Assembly: GCA_022571985.1 (NCBI GenBank)
Contig: JACZWU010000001.1
Coordinates: 1 to 64,000, forward strand
DNA length: 64,000 nucleotides
Direction: 5' to 3'
Source of the DNA: Candidatus Zixiibacteriota bacterium
GTDB lineage: Bacteria; Zixibacteria; MSB-5A5; GN15; FEB-12
Both the position numbers and the translations under genes were made by a program. Below are positions 46,801 to 54,382 of the stretch, piece after piece (the stretch's first letter is position 1; the number at the start of each line of letters is the position of its first letter). The notes under the pieces are model-generated. The model was not told where the DNA came from, did not search any database, and worked only from the letters and a program-made list of their open reading frames with translations.

Positions 46801-46826
46801 AAAAATTGTGCGTATCAGCAGGGTCA

Positions 46827-46886
46827 TTATACCGGATAACCATCTTCTCTATCTCTTAGCCACCAGCTGTACCAATAAACATTCAT
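46827..46886 (-). CDS. trp leader peptide (19 residues)
   Basis: A short reading frame too small for ordinary gene calling encodes MNVYWYSWWLRDREDGYPV. Trp codons are at positions 5, 8 and 9, and Tyr codons at 4, 6 and 17. Its GAGG ribosome site lies 9 nt upstream, inside the last codons of the aminotransferase gene, whose TAA ends 1 nt before this ATG. The stop is 26 nt before the terminator arm. A ribosome stalled on the Trp codons would leave 46830-46840 free to form the antiterminator; a ribosome reaching the stop would cover it. This is the classic attenuation design for the genes that follow. Confidence 0.88.
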   Translation of the reverse strand: MNVYWYSWWLRDREDGYPV

Positions 46887-46887
46887 A

Positions 46888-48096
46888 TTAAATAACCTCA
46901 TTTAAGAGACTGCCCAGGCGAGAAATTCCTTCAACAATTCTTTCATGGGTAGCGGTGGCAAAATTCAGCCTGAAAGTGTTGGTGACCGAGCCATCCGGAT
47001 AAAACGGCTGGCCATAAACGAAGGCTACATTCTTTTTGAGAGCTCTTTCAAGCAGCTCCTTGGCTGATAAATGCTCTGGTAGTTCTACCCAGAGGAAAAG
47101 TCCGCCATCAGGTTTGGTCCATTTAATACCGGACGGAAACTGCTTTTCTATCTCAGAGAGCATCAGATTTCTCTTAGCGCCATAATGTCTTTTTATTTTT
47201 TCAATATGCGGTTCAAGCAATCCCCTCTTGCAAAAATCATGGCAGATATACTGATTTAAAGTACCGGCATGCAGATCGTCGGACTGTTTTATCTTTTCAA
47301 TTACGTTAATGAACTCTTTCCTGGCATTAATCCAGCCGAGCCTGAGACCGGGAGCAAGTATCTTGGCCACCGTATGAATTGTTATAACGTCGTCCCCGCC
47401 CAGAGCTTTCAGTGTGGGGATGTTTTGGCCGGTGAATCGGAGCTCGTTGTAGGGCGTGTCATCAACAATAGGAATGCCATATTTCCGTGCCAGTTCGATT
47501 AACTTTAGACGTCTTTTTTCGGACATGGAAATGCCGGTCGGGTTCTGAAAAGTGGACACGGTATAAATCAGTTTCGGATGGTGCTTGATGATCTGTTCTT
47601 CGACCTGGTCAGTTATCACACCGCTATCATCCATTTCGGCTGAGACTACCTTAACTTGCCTGTAGTCAAAAATCTGAAGTGCTCCTACATAGGTAGGGTT
47701 TTCTGTCAGCACCGTGTCCCCCGGTTCGGTCAGCACCCGGGTGACCATATCTACAGCCTGCTGTGCGCCCGAGGTTACCAGCAGATTGGAGACTTCGGTA
47801 GCCGCTCCTCTATCGCTTATCCTTTTGGCAAGTAGTTCCCGAAGAGGCGTTATTCCCCGCGTCAGGGTGTACTGAACAGCAGCCCCTTTATATTCTCGCA
47901 GAGCGTTTCTGGCAGATTCGGCTATTTCATCCAGCGGAAACAGCGATGGATCCGGCAGACCTCCTGCAAATGATATTATCTCCGGCTTTGAGGTTAACTT
48001 GAGAATTTCTCGAATAACCGACGGCTGTAGAGAAAGAATATGCTCAGGATAGCTCCACTTTGGGGTGGCGGCCCCTATTTTTTCATCAGTAGTCAT
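46888..48096 (-). CDS. PLP-dependent class I/II aminotransferase (LysN/Aro8-like)
   Basis: A 402-residue fold-type I aminotransferase. The opening SLQPSVIREILKLTSKPEIISFAGGLPDPSLFP is typical of the 2-aminoadipate / aromatic aminotransferase (LysN, Aro8) group. The PLP lysine is in TVAKILAPGLRLGW, DDTPYNELRF holds the PLP Asp and Tyr, and FRLNFA the carboxylate Arg. Being first in the aromatic block, it probably transaminates aromatic 2-oxo acids; 2-aminoadipate or other substrates remain possible. It is followed after 1 nt by the trp leader, so its transcript probably feeds the attenuator. Confidence 0.87.
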   Translation of the reverse strand: MTTDEKIGAATPKWSYPEHILSLQPSVIREILKLTSKPEIISFAGGLPDPSLFPLDEIAESARNALREYKGAAVQYTLTRGITPLRELLAKRISDRGAATEVSNLLVTSGAQQAVDMVTRVLTEPGDTVLTENPTYVGALQIFDYRQVKVVSAEMDDSGVITDQVEEQIIKHHPKLIYTVSTFQNPTGISMSEKRRLKLIELARKYGIPIVDDTPYNELRFTGQNIPTLKALGGDDVITIHTVAKILAPGLRLGWINARKEFINVIEKIKQSDDLHAGTLNQYICHDFCKRGLLEPHIEKIKRHYGAKRNLMLSEIEKQFPSGIKWTKPDGGLFLWVELPEHLSAKELLERALKKNVAFVYGQPFYPDGSVTNTFRLNFATATHERIVEGISRLGSLLNEVI

Positions 48097-48127
48097 AAGT
48101 TTCTATATCACAATAATATATGCTTCC

Positions 48128-48156
48128 AAGATAGCGAATTTTAGAACAAAAATCAA
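48128..48156 (-). promoter_or_regulatory. Sigma-70-like promoter upstream of the aminotransferase
   Basis: On the minus strand: TTGATT (48151-48156), a 17-nt spacer, TATCTT (48128-48133), about 32 nt before the aminotransferase ATG. The same -10 form, TATCTT, occurs in the MATE promoter. Probably drives the aminotransferase-trp transcription unit. Confidence 0.55.
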
Positions 48157-48222
48157 TTATCGCACTAAATTTGCTAATATCGGCCTTGCTGATTGACAAT
48201 AATGGCATATTTTGCAGTAGTC

Positions 48223-48666
48223 ATGATTCAACTATACAAATATAAACTAATGCTCGCCACATTAGCTTTGGCATTCAGCCTTTGTGGGTGTGAATCCGCC
48301 GAAAGAGAAATAAACAGTTCCGGAGCGGGTGACACCTGGGTTTTTGCAAAAGTATCTGGTGATAATCAATCGACCGTCAGGCTCGGTATTTTACCCCAGC
48401 CGATGATTGTCAAACTTGCAAAACTAAACGGAACTCCCCTGCCAGATAAAAACATTAGATTCTCATTGATATACGGAAACGGCACTGTCCAAAAACCAGT
48501 TGCAGGCGGTGATTATTTTGACCTTGTCACATTTACTGATTTTGAAGGAAAGGCTTCAGCTCAGTTTCTTAATTATGGCGGGGATTCGCTGGGAGTATCA
48601 AGAGTTAGTGCGGAAGTAATGTCCGATGCTTCACTGGCAGTAGTTTTCACTATTAATACTAATTAA
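48223..48666 (+). CDS. Small lipoprotein with Ig-like fold, unknown function
   Basis: A lipoprotein signal with lipobox LCGC (mature Cys about residue 23 from this start), then about 120 residues with a bacterial Ig-like pattern. A strand series resembles KLAKLNGTPLPDKNIRFSLIYGNG and FTDFEGKASAQFLNYGGDSLG, as in Big-1 / invasin-type domains. The start is uncertain: the ATG at 48223 is chosen over 48193, and 48250 is also possible. It is divergent from the aminotransferase and followed by tRNA-Thr on the other strand. Confidence 0.6.
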   Translation: MIQLYKYKLMLATLALAFSLCGCESAEREINSSGAGDTWVFAKVSGDNQSTVRLGILPQPMIVKLAKLNGTPLPDKNIRFSLIYGNGTVQKPVAGGDYFDLVTFTDFEGKASAQFLNYGGDSLGVSRVSAEVMSDASLAVVFTINTN

Positions 48667-48708
48667 TTCCAGAGAAACCATAAATCCCGCTTTCCGTGAA
48701 TAAATAGA

Positions 48709-48781
<73 letters not shown>

Positions 48782-48921
48782 CTGATTTCGTCTATATTGA
48801 ATCCCAATATACTTCTCATACAGCAACTTACAACCCAAAAATAAATCTTGCATAATAATGTCTATATTTTATCTTCAAACCATATACGCCATCTCCAGAA
48901 ACCCGCATCAGGAGGACAATG

Positions 48922-49701
48922 ATGGTCAGGCGAATTACAATAATTATCGTAACAGTCTCATTACTTTTTCTCTCTGGGCAAATCTTTGCCGCTAATGCTG
49001 TATCAGTAAGCAAGATTGATGGATTTGACTCGACTTCCGGTGGCCTGATGGCCAATACTCCAATCCGATTCTATATTAATTATGAGGTTGGTGCAAAAGA
49101 CATCTGGGGCATAACTAATGCATATCATTTCTATTCAACAAATGGCGCTATGTGGCAGCCTATATTTGCCCAACCTACTGTTATGGTCTCAAACTATTTT
49201 GATAGCTTCATTTTTTTGGAATTCGGCATAACTGGTTCCGGAGCAGACACTTTGGACCTTTGGGCCTTTATTATCAATACTTCGGGCCTGCCTTCAGGAT
49301 TCGATAGTAATTTATTTTTTATAGAAACTAAATTTTCAGAAGATCAAATTGGTAAAACTGTTTGCCTGGATACCACTTCGAGGAAGGATGTGGACCCATT
49401 TTCATGGGTCAACAGCAATATCGAGCAAGTTATACCTTCCTGGGATGGACTACACTGCTTTGAAATAGTCGATTGCTGTGTTGGGATCAGAGGTGATATA
49501 AACAGAGATGGAAAAGGACCCAACATTCTCGACCTGACCCGGCTTGTGGATTATATTTTCCGGGGCTCGCCCGCCCCTGATTGCAAGTTAGAATCTGACG
49601 TAAACGGCGACGGCTTACCCAGCCGTATTACAGATTTGACTTATATAGTAGATTATATGCACCGAGGCGGGCCTCTTCCCGGGTCCTGCCCTGCCGATTA
49701 A
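48922..49701 (+). CDS. Secreted protein with C-terminal dockerin-like repeat pair
   Basis: Signal peptide (about 1-22), a beta-rich unknown domain (about 25-180), then two EF-hand-like dockerin repeats. The first is GDINRDGKGPNILDLTRLVDYIFRG; the second, DVNGDGLPSRITDLTYIVDYMHRG. Asp/Asn at calcium-binding positions are kept in both. Such tails are common on secreted proteins of Zixibacteria-like genomes, where classic cellulosomes are absent, so a surface-anchoring role is plausible. Two ATGs are present; the second (48922) has a better distance from AGGAGG (48910-48915). Confidence 0.72.
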   Translation: MVRRITIIIVTVSLLFLSGQIFAANAVSVSKIDGFDSTSGGLMANTPIRFYINYEVGAKDIWGITNAYHFYSTNGAMWQPIFAQPTVMVSNYFDSFIFLEFGITGSGADTLDLWAFIINTSGLPSGFDSNLFFIETKFSEDQIGKTVCLDTTSRKDVDPFSWVNSNIEQVIPSWDGLHCFEIVDCCVGIRGDINRDGKGPNILDLTRLVDYIFRGSPAPDCKLESDVNGDGLPSRITDLTYIVDYMHRGGPLPGSCPAD

Positions 49702-49717
49702 AACGCTTTTAATAATA

Positions 49718-49804
49718 TGCCGGAGGCCGGACTTGAACCGGCACGCCCCTTTCGGAAGCAAGGGATTTTAAGTCCCTGGTGTCTACCAATTCCACCACTC
49801 CGGC
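49718..49804 (-). tRNA. tRNA-Leu (anticodon TAA)
   Basis: Complete class II tRNA on the minus strand: acceptor GCCGGAG/CTCCGGC, D arm with AATTGGTAGACACC, anticodon stem AGGGA/TCCCT with loop CTTAAAA (anticodon TAA), a long variable arm, T arm GCCGG-TTCAAGT-CCGGC. No encoded CCA. Its 5' half and upstream region recur in decayed form at 50755, 52168 and 55929. Confidence 0.95.
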
Positions 49805-49949
49805 AAACGATGCAGGATAAAGAGTTACAACGTTTTGCGCAAGAGCCAAAACAGATATTGTAAATCTTGCCAAGTTTAACCCTCCAACTATTTTACTAGT
49901 GCTAACGTATAAGATTAGAAACGAAACTAGCAGATGGAGAATTTGACGT

Positions 49950-50615
49950 ATGAATCACAAAATTGCCCTGCTTGCTATCCTTTTGGCATTGGCGACAGTA
50001 TTCGTGACTGATACTGAAGCTCAGCGACGGCGTGGACGTGGAGACAGCCTGATGAAACAACGAAAGGACAACGCCCCCAAAGTTGGCGACACTGCCCCAA
50101 CATTCACTTTGAAATCTCACGACGGCAAGTCCGAAACATCTCTGGCCTCCTTCAAAGGAGAGAAACCGGTAGTTCTCTTTTTTGGAAGCTACACCTGACC
50201 TCCCTTTCTTCGCCAGGTTGGCGAAATGGAACAGCTGCACAAGGATTTTGGCGACATCGCCGAGTTCCGACTGGTGTATATTCGTGAAGCGCACCCGATT
50301 GACAGCCGTCGCCCGGCGCCCTACGCCGAGGAAAAAGGTATAAGCGAGGCCACCACCTTTGGAGAACGCTGCGCCATAGCCTTAGAGTTGCTTGATGATA
50401 AGAACCTGTCTATTCCTACAATCGTCGATGACATGGATAACAGTGTTAACGAAGCCTATCGTGCCTTCCCGGATCGCATCTTTGTGGTCGATGTCGACGG
50501 GAAAATCGCTTTCGCTGCCGACCGTGGACCGTGGGGATACGCACCGGCCATTAAAGATGTCAGAAAGTGGCTCGATGAAAGAAAAGCTACCGCGACCGAT
50601 TCAATTACCGACTAA
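49950..50615 (+). CDS. Exported deiodinase-like selenoprotein (thioredoxin fold, Sec at TGA)
   Basis: A 221-residue protein read through an in-frame TGA at 50196-50198 (residue 83). Signal peptide about 1-24, a basic linker, then a redoxin / iodothyronine-deiodinase-like domain: APTFTLKSHDGK, VVLFFGSYT-Sec-PPF, and FRLVYIREAHPID, a hallmark of the deiodinase family. In animal deiodinases the same place reads GSCT-Sec-PSF. The frame after TGA is continuous and conserved-looking for 139 codons, and a SECIS-like hairpin follows 10 nt after the TGA. If Sec is not inserted only an 82-residue stub is made. Likely a periplasmic thiol/selenol redox enzyme; no substrate can be named. Confidence 0.85.
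50209..50225 (+). promoter_or_regulatory. Bacterial SECIS-like hairpin
   Basis: A 6-bp stem TTCGCC/GGCGAA closes a 5-nt loop AGGTT. The loop starts 17 nt after the TGA, within the window where bacterial SECIS elements must lie to recruit SelB, and the loop carries the GG(T/U) expected of many bSECIS loops. It is inside the coding region. Confidence 0.7.
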
Positions 50616-50995
50616 CGTCCAGCCGATTTTTGAACATTGTCTGTCCAATTCGATACGAGACCATCCAAAGTGATACTTGTACTATTACGTCCTATCTATT
50701 TGTAGAGTCAAAGAATGCATTAAGCTCAAGCAGATGTTTTTTCATTTGAATCGCTTTTTAAGCCTTTGGCGTCTACTAATTCCACAACTGAGGCAAACAA
50801 CTAAGCGGCCTCAAATTGGCGATTTTGTAAAATTCGCGCAATGAGGGATTATCTAACATAATAGCCAATCAAAAGCAAATTACTAAATATTTATTATTTC
50901 TAGATAACGATTCTACAACACGTTTAGCGTCGCTAAAAAGTCTTTTGAATAGATTTTATTTACTGACACTTCCTGTCATGATTAGAAATTAGTTT
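50616..50995. other. Gene-free spacer holding a tRNA-Leu remnant
   Basis: A 380-nt AT-rich spacer between the selenoprotein gene and the small-peptide gene. Apart from the tRNA-Leu 5'-half remnant at 50755-50794 and its flank, nothing gene-like is seen. Short frames lack ribosome sites. Confidence 0.6.
50755..50832 (-). pseudogene. tRNA-Leu 5'-half remnant 2
   Basis: On the minus strand this reads as the acceptor strand (GCCTCAG), the D arm (TGTGGAATTAGTAGACGCC) and the start of an anticodon loop (TTAAAA) of a Leu tRNA, then breaks off. About 80 percent identical over 43 nt to the intact gene at 49718-49804. The 5' flank to about 50832 resembles that of remnant 4 at 55971-56010 more than that of the intact gene. 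Confidence 0.75.
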
Positions 50996-51040
50996 ATGGG
51001 GCAAATATTCATTCACTTTCGAACAATTAGGAGGCTATAC

Positions 51041-51238
51041 ATGTCGAAAGCAAAATCGAAATTGTCAATCACATTAAGCAATGATCAATTGAAGGCTCTA
51101 AGGCCCATAATCGAGCAAACTGGCAAGATTAAAATTGCCGGAGAAATTGTAAAAGGAAAGCTCAACATTTCCTTTATTGCTTGTAATGCGGCTTTCCTTG
51201 CTTGCAATGCACCATTTAAGCTGATTCCCATTAAGTAA
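51041..51238 (+). CDS. RiPP-precursor-like small peptide with tandem Cys repeat
   Basis: 65 residues, with a perfect AGGAGG site (51029-51034) 6 nt before the ATG, so the start is secure. The N-terminal part is a polar, helical leader-like stretch (LSITLSNDQLKALRPIIEQ). The C-terminal part holds a tandem heptad, FIACNAA-FLACNAP-F (45-59), with Cys at 48 and 55, and ends KLIPIK. No signal peptide. A charged leader followed by a short repeated Cys/Asn core is the layout of ribosomal peptides that are later modified. The next gene is a ferritin-like diiron enzyme. No family recognised; the modification idea is inference. Confidence 0.7.
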   Translation: MSKAKSKLSITLSNDQLKALRPIIEQTGKIKIAGEIVKGKLNISFIACNAAFLACNAPFKLIPIK

Positions 51239-51343
51239 CAAGAGTAGTTGGTAAAAGTAAACGAAGCATTTTACTCGAATCGTTTTTCGTTTTTGCCCCG
51301 AGTCTATTAGATTTTTATATCATGATGCGTAAAAGGATAGTAA

Positions 51344-52126
51344 ATGAATTCTAACAAACTCGAACTAACGCTAGAACTAGTGAGAGATTACGCAAACAAT
51401 GATCTGAAGCACTTTACAGATATTGTTAGAACGGCCTTTACTGATGTGGACCCGGTATTCTTGCGGCCAAGATATGACAAGTTTTTTTGGCACTGTGCCG
51501 GAAGCGTTCCGGGATGGATGGCTCAGGTAGTACTTGCCAACGCCGATGCAGAAAGTGATGGTTCGAATAAACTCTTAAAGCTTTGGCAAAGTGTGAATTA
51601 CAATGAGTTTATTGAAGAAAAAGTCTTATTTCATGCCAAAGACGAAGCCAGGCATTCTCGTCTGTTTGTTAAACTGACCAGAATGGCTTTTCCCTCGCTG
51701 ATTGGAAAAAAAGAAGAAAATGCTAAGAAAGATTCACTTGTTCGAATTACGAAGGATATGCTTATCAAATCTGAATTTATCGTAAACGAGTTAACTCTTA
51801 TAGATAACTTAGTCCAAATGAATATGGGTGAAATTCGGACTCGGCTTCATATGGAATTACTCGGGCCGGCAATTCACGCATTCAGTCCCGAGAATTCTAA
51901 GTCTAAAGTTAAAGCTATATTGAACGGACTCTCGCACGACGAAGTTGTTCATATAAGCTATATTGCTTCGTTGATAGAATCGTGGTGTGAGACTGGTGAT
52001 AAGAAACAATTACTGATTTTGTATAGGAATCGTCTTCAAGATTTTCACGAATTCACTATTAGGCAAACGGAAAGCGCAGTGAATAGCTATGGAGCGGGTC
52101 GATTTCCTGATTTGTTAGAAATATGA
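51344..52126 (+). CDS. Ferritin-like diiron oxidase/oxygenase family protein
   Basis: A 260-residue all-helical protein. Two ExxH motifs are evident: E101-ARH104 in HAKDEARHSRLF, and E200-VVH203 in LSHDEVVHISYI. Glutamates in intervening helices (such as E149 or E171) could complete a carboxylate-bridged diiron site as in ferritin-like oxygenases. No signal peptide; cytoplasmic. It lies 105 nt downstream of the small Cys-repeat peptide, same strand, both between tRNA-Leu remnants. A role in oxidising that peptide is attractive but unproven; other diiron oxygenase roles are possible. Confidence 0.6.
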   Translation: MNSNKLELTLELVRDYANNDLKHFTDIVRTAFTDVDPVFLRPRYDKFFWHCAGSVPGWMAQVVLANADAESDGSNKLLKLWQSVNYNEFIEEKVLFHAKDEARHSRLFVKLTRMAFPSLIGKKEENAKKDSLVRITKDMLIKSEFIVNELTLIDNLVQMNMGEIRTRLHMELLGPAIHAFSPENSKSKVKAILNGLSHDEVVHISYIASLIESWCETGDKKQLLILYRNRLQDFHEFTIRQTESAVNSYGAGRFPDLLEI

Positions 52127-52443
52127 TTGGACCCACGAGACTGTTGTCAGAAAACACGTTTTTTTGACAGGTACTTATCAATTCCGCAACTCCGGTAATC
52201 GTTCTAGGATAAATAGTTACAACGATCTGCGCAAGTAGGGAAAAGAAGCGTGGGGATCTGTAGAGAAGCACATAATTCTGAGTCCATACAAATCCACATG
52301 AGCAACTACTAAGCTTCAATACTCCTTTTCTACTGATAAAACTGTGGCTATACTTACCAATGGTTTCGAAAAGAGCTCTTGAGCATGCTCAAGAGAACAA
52401 TAAATGTGAATTATAAATTATTAAATCGATAAAGGAGTGAGTA
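52127..52443. other. Gene-free spacer holding a tRNA-Leu remnant
   Basis: 317 nt between the diiron gene and mscS. It contains tRNA-Leu remnant 3 with its flank (52168-52235), a GAGCTCTTGAGCATGCTCAAGAG palindrome-rich stretch near 52372-52394, and the mscS ribosome site AAAGGAG at 52431-52437. No gene seen. Confidence 0.55.
52168..52235 (-). pseudogene. tRNA-Leu 5'-half remnant 3
   Basis: On the minus strand: a degraded acceptor strand ACCGGAG and D arm CGGAATTGATAAGTACC, then loss of similarity before the anticodon stem. About 77 percent identical over 66 nt to 49785-49850. The match continues through the intact gene's upstream region (GGATAAA-AGTTACAACG, GCGCAAG), so it is a copy of this tRNA gene together with its promoter side. 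Confidence 0.75.
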
Positions 52444-53271
52444 ATGGAAAACATTCTTGAGAAATTTATGAACTGGGGATCCGTTTATGGCACTTTGGTC
52501 AGCTGGAAGATTTTAGGTGCAGTTGCTATTTTCGTTTTGGGACGACTGCTGGCAGGCTTTTTTGCAAATTTAGTGGGACGCGTAATGGATAAAAGCAGAG
52601 CCGATTACACTTTGACCGGTTTTGTGAAAAACCTGACGCGGATATCTCTTCTGGTTTTCACAGTCATAGCCGCTTTGGGAGCTCTGGGGGTGGAGACGAC
52701 CTCGTTGATTGCTGTGATTGGTGCCGCCGGGCTGGCAGTTGGTTTTGCTCTGCAGAGTTCCTTGTCTAACATAGCCTCAGGAATCATGCTGGTAGTGTTT
52801 CAGCCTTTCAAGGTGGGAAACTACATCAATGCCGGCGGAACCAGCGGGGTGGTTGAAGAAATACGCATCTTCAACACTATTCTCAGAACATTTGACAACC
52901 GCAAAATTATAGTCCCCAATAGCCGGGTCACCGCCGACAATATAACGAACTACTCCGCCAAGGAAACTCGACGCATAGACCTCGAATTTAGCATAGGCTA
53001 CGGTGATGATCTGAAACTGACCAGAACTATTCTTGAGAAAATTGTGAAAGCCGATGTAAGGATTCTCGAAGATCCTGCCCCCGAAATCGGCGTCCTGAAG
53101 CTTGGCGAGAGTTCTGTGGATTTCTTCGTCCGTCCCTGGGTAAAGGCGGCTGACTATTGGCCAGTTAAGTGCGACCTGCTCGAAAAGGTTAAACTAACGT
53201 TTGATGATGAAGGCATATCAATTCCCTTTCCTCAAAGAGACGTTCATTTATACCAGGCCACTGCGGTCTAG
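52444..53271 (+). CDS. mscS: Small-conductance mechanosensitive channel, MscS family
   Basis: A 275-residue channel of the minimal MscS type: three N-terminal helices (about 20-110), the pore-lining glycine/alanine helix (LIAVIGAAGLAVGFALQSSLSNIASGIML), then the beta domain and C-terminal vestibule (PFKVGNYINAGG, VVEEIRIFNTILRTFDNRKIIVPNS). It opens under hypo-osmotic shock to release solutes. Clear GGAG site 8-11 nt before the ATG. Grouped with inositol-phosphodiester genes, consistent with osmotic adaptation. Confidence 0.92.
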   Translation: MENILEKFMNWGSVYGTLVSWKILGAVAIFVLGRLLAGFFANLVGRVMDKSRADYTLTGFVKNLTRISLLVFTVIAALGALGVETTSLIAVIGAAGLAVGFALQSSLSNIASGIMLVVFQPFKVGNYINAGGTSGVVEEIRIFNTILRTFDNRKIIVPNSRVTADNITNYSAKETRRIDLEFSIGYGDDLKLTRTILEKIVKADVRILEDPAPEIGVLKLGESSVDFFVRPWVKAADYWPVKCDLLEKVKLTFDDEGISIPFPQRDVHLYQATAV

Positions 53272-53548
53272 GGCATTTCATTGGCCTTTCTCGCCGGTCG
53301 GACACTCAAGTCTTTGTTGTGCTTGTACTTGTCGATACGTTTTCTTTTGGGAGTGTTGCTTGACAGGAACGATCGATTGTTGTTAATTGATTGCTACTGG
53401 AAAGGATAAGGGACAGAGACTCGGACGTCCCTTTATTCCTGAACCATCCGCGCGTGACCGGCCCTTAATAAATCTTAATCCGGACAGACGGAAACCCGAG
53501 AGATGAAAGCAGTTGTTTCTCTGTCAAACAGCTGAAAAGATAATAGCT

Positions 53549-54382
53549 ATGAATACGTCGATTTCAATTATGACTCATCTTGAATCCATCTTTCGGAGTA
53601 TTCAGCGGGCTATCGCCTCTGGAGATGTTGGTTCTACAGTGAAAGCTGCACGTAACGCCAAGGGGGATTCCGTCAAGTGGTTCGACCTCGCAGCCGATGA
53701 GGCGGCCTGCAATTACCTCAAGGAGCATTTTCCTTGTCCGGTCGTGCTGTTGTCAGAAGAGGGTTCACCTCGTGAGTTTGGCAACGGGCAGCCGGAATTC
53801 ACGGTAGTATTGGATCCCGTAGACGGTTCGGACAACTTCGAGCGTGGAATAGCGCCCGCTAACGCGGCTGTAGCATTAATTCCGTATTCATGCCCAATCT
53901 CAGTTGAAACAGTCCAATACGCATTGGTAGGCAACCTGGTTACCGGGCAGATATATACTGCTGCGCGCGAAAACGGCGCGTTCTGCGATGGCAAGCAGAT
54001 CCGTGCCGGAACATGTAACGTTCTGACCAGTGCTATGATCAGTTGCGAAATGAATCATTTTGCTGTGAAAGAGCCCCTGACCAATGTCCTTTCCAGTGCC
54101 CGTGGGGTTCGCACCTTAGGATGCGCTACTGAAGCAATAACATTAGTCGCTTCGGGTTCCCTCGACGCGCATTTGGATCTACGCGGTCGTCTTACACCTG
54201 AGAACTTCCTGGCCCCCTCTCTTATTCTTACCGAGGCAGGAGGAACCATTTCCGGACCAGAAGGAGAACCGATTCCTGATATCACAGATCTGACGCAGCG
54301 GTTTTCGATTATTGCCAGTGGCTCACCTGAACTACACGCAGATCTTATTCAACAGTTGAAAGGCGATACCGTATGCATATAG
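53549..54382 (+). CDS. Inositol monophosphatase family phosphatase
   Basis: 277 residues with the Mg-dependent lithium-sensitive phosphatase motifs: LLSEEGSP (metal-binding Glu) and DPVDGSDNFERG (metal/phosphate). The family's usual C-terminal WDxAAP motif is altered to TPENFLAPSLILTEAGG. Substrates of relatives are inositol-1-phosphate, FBP or similar. It overlaps the next gene, a bifunctional IPCT/DIPP-synthase-like enzyme, by 10 nt, so dephosphorylation of di-myo-inositol-phosphate-phosphate or supply of free inositol is likely. ATG at 53549 is chosen over an upstream TTG at 53513. Confidence 0.8.
   Translation: MNTSISIMTHLESIFRSIQRAIASGDVGSTVKAARNAKGDSVKWFDLAADEAACNYLKEHFPCPVVLLSEEGSPREFGNGQPEFTVVLDPVDGSDNFERGIAPANAAVALIPYSCPISVETVQYALVGNLVTGQIYTAARENGAFCDGKQIRAGTCNVLTSAMISCEMNHFAVKEPLTNVLSSARGVRTLGCATEAITLVASGSLDAHLDLRGRLTPENFLAPSLILTEAGGTISGPEGEPIPDITDLTQRFSIIASGSPELHADLIQQLKGDTVCI

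Noticed and set aside
50196-50198. The TGA read as a true stop, making the redoxin a pseudogene or two genes
   Set aside because: The frame continues for 139 codons with family motifs, TGA falls exactly at the catalytic residue, and a SECIS-like hairpin follows at the right distance.
50616-52443. CRISPR array suggested by the regularly recurring repeats in this region
   Set aside because: The repeats are diverged tRNA-Leu fragments 1.4-3.8 kb apart, not short identical repeats with uniform spacers, and no cas genes are present.
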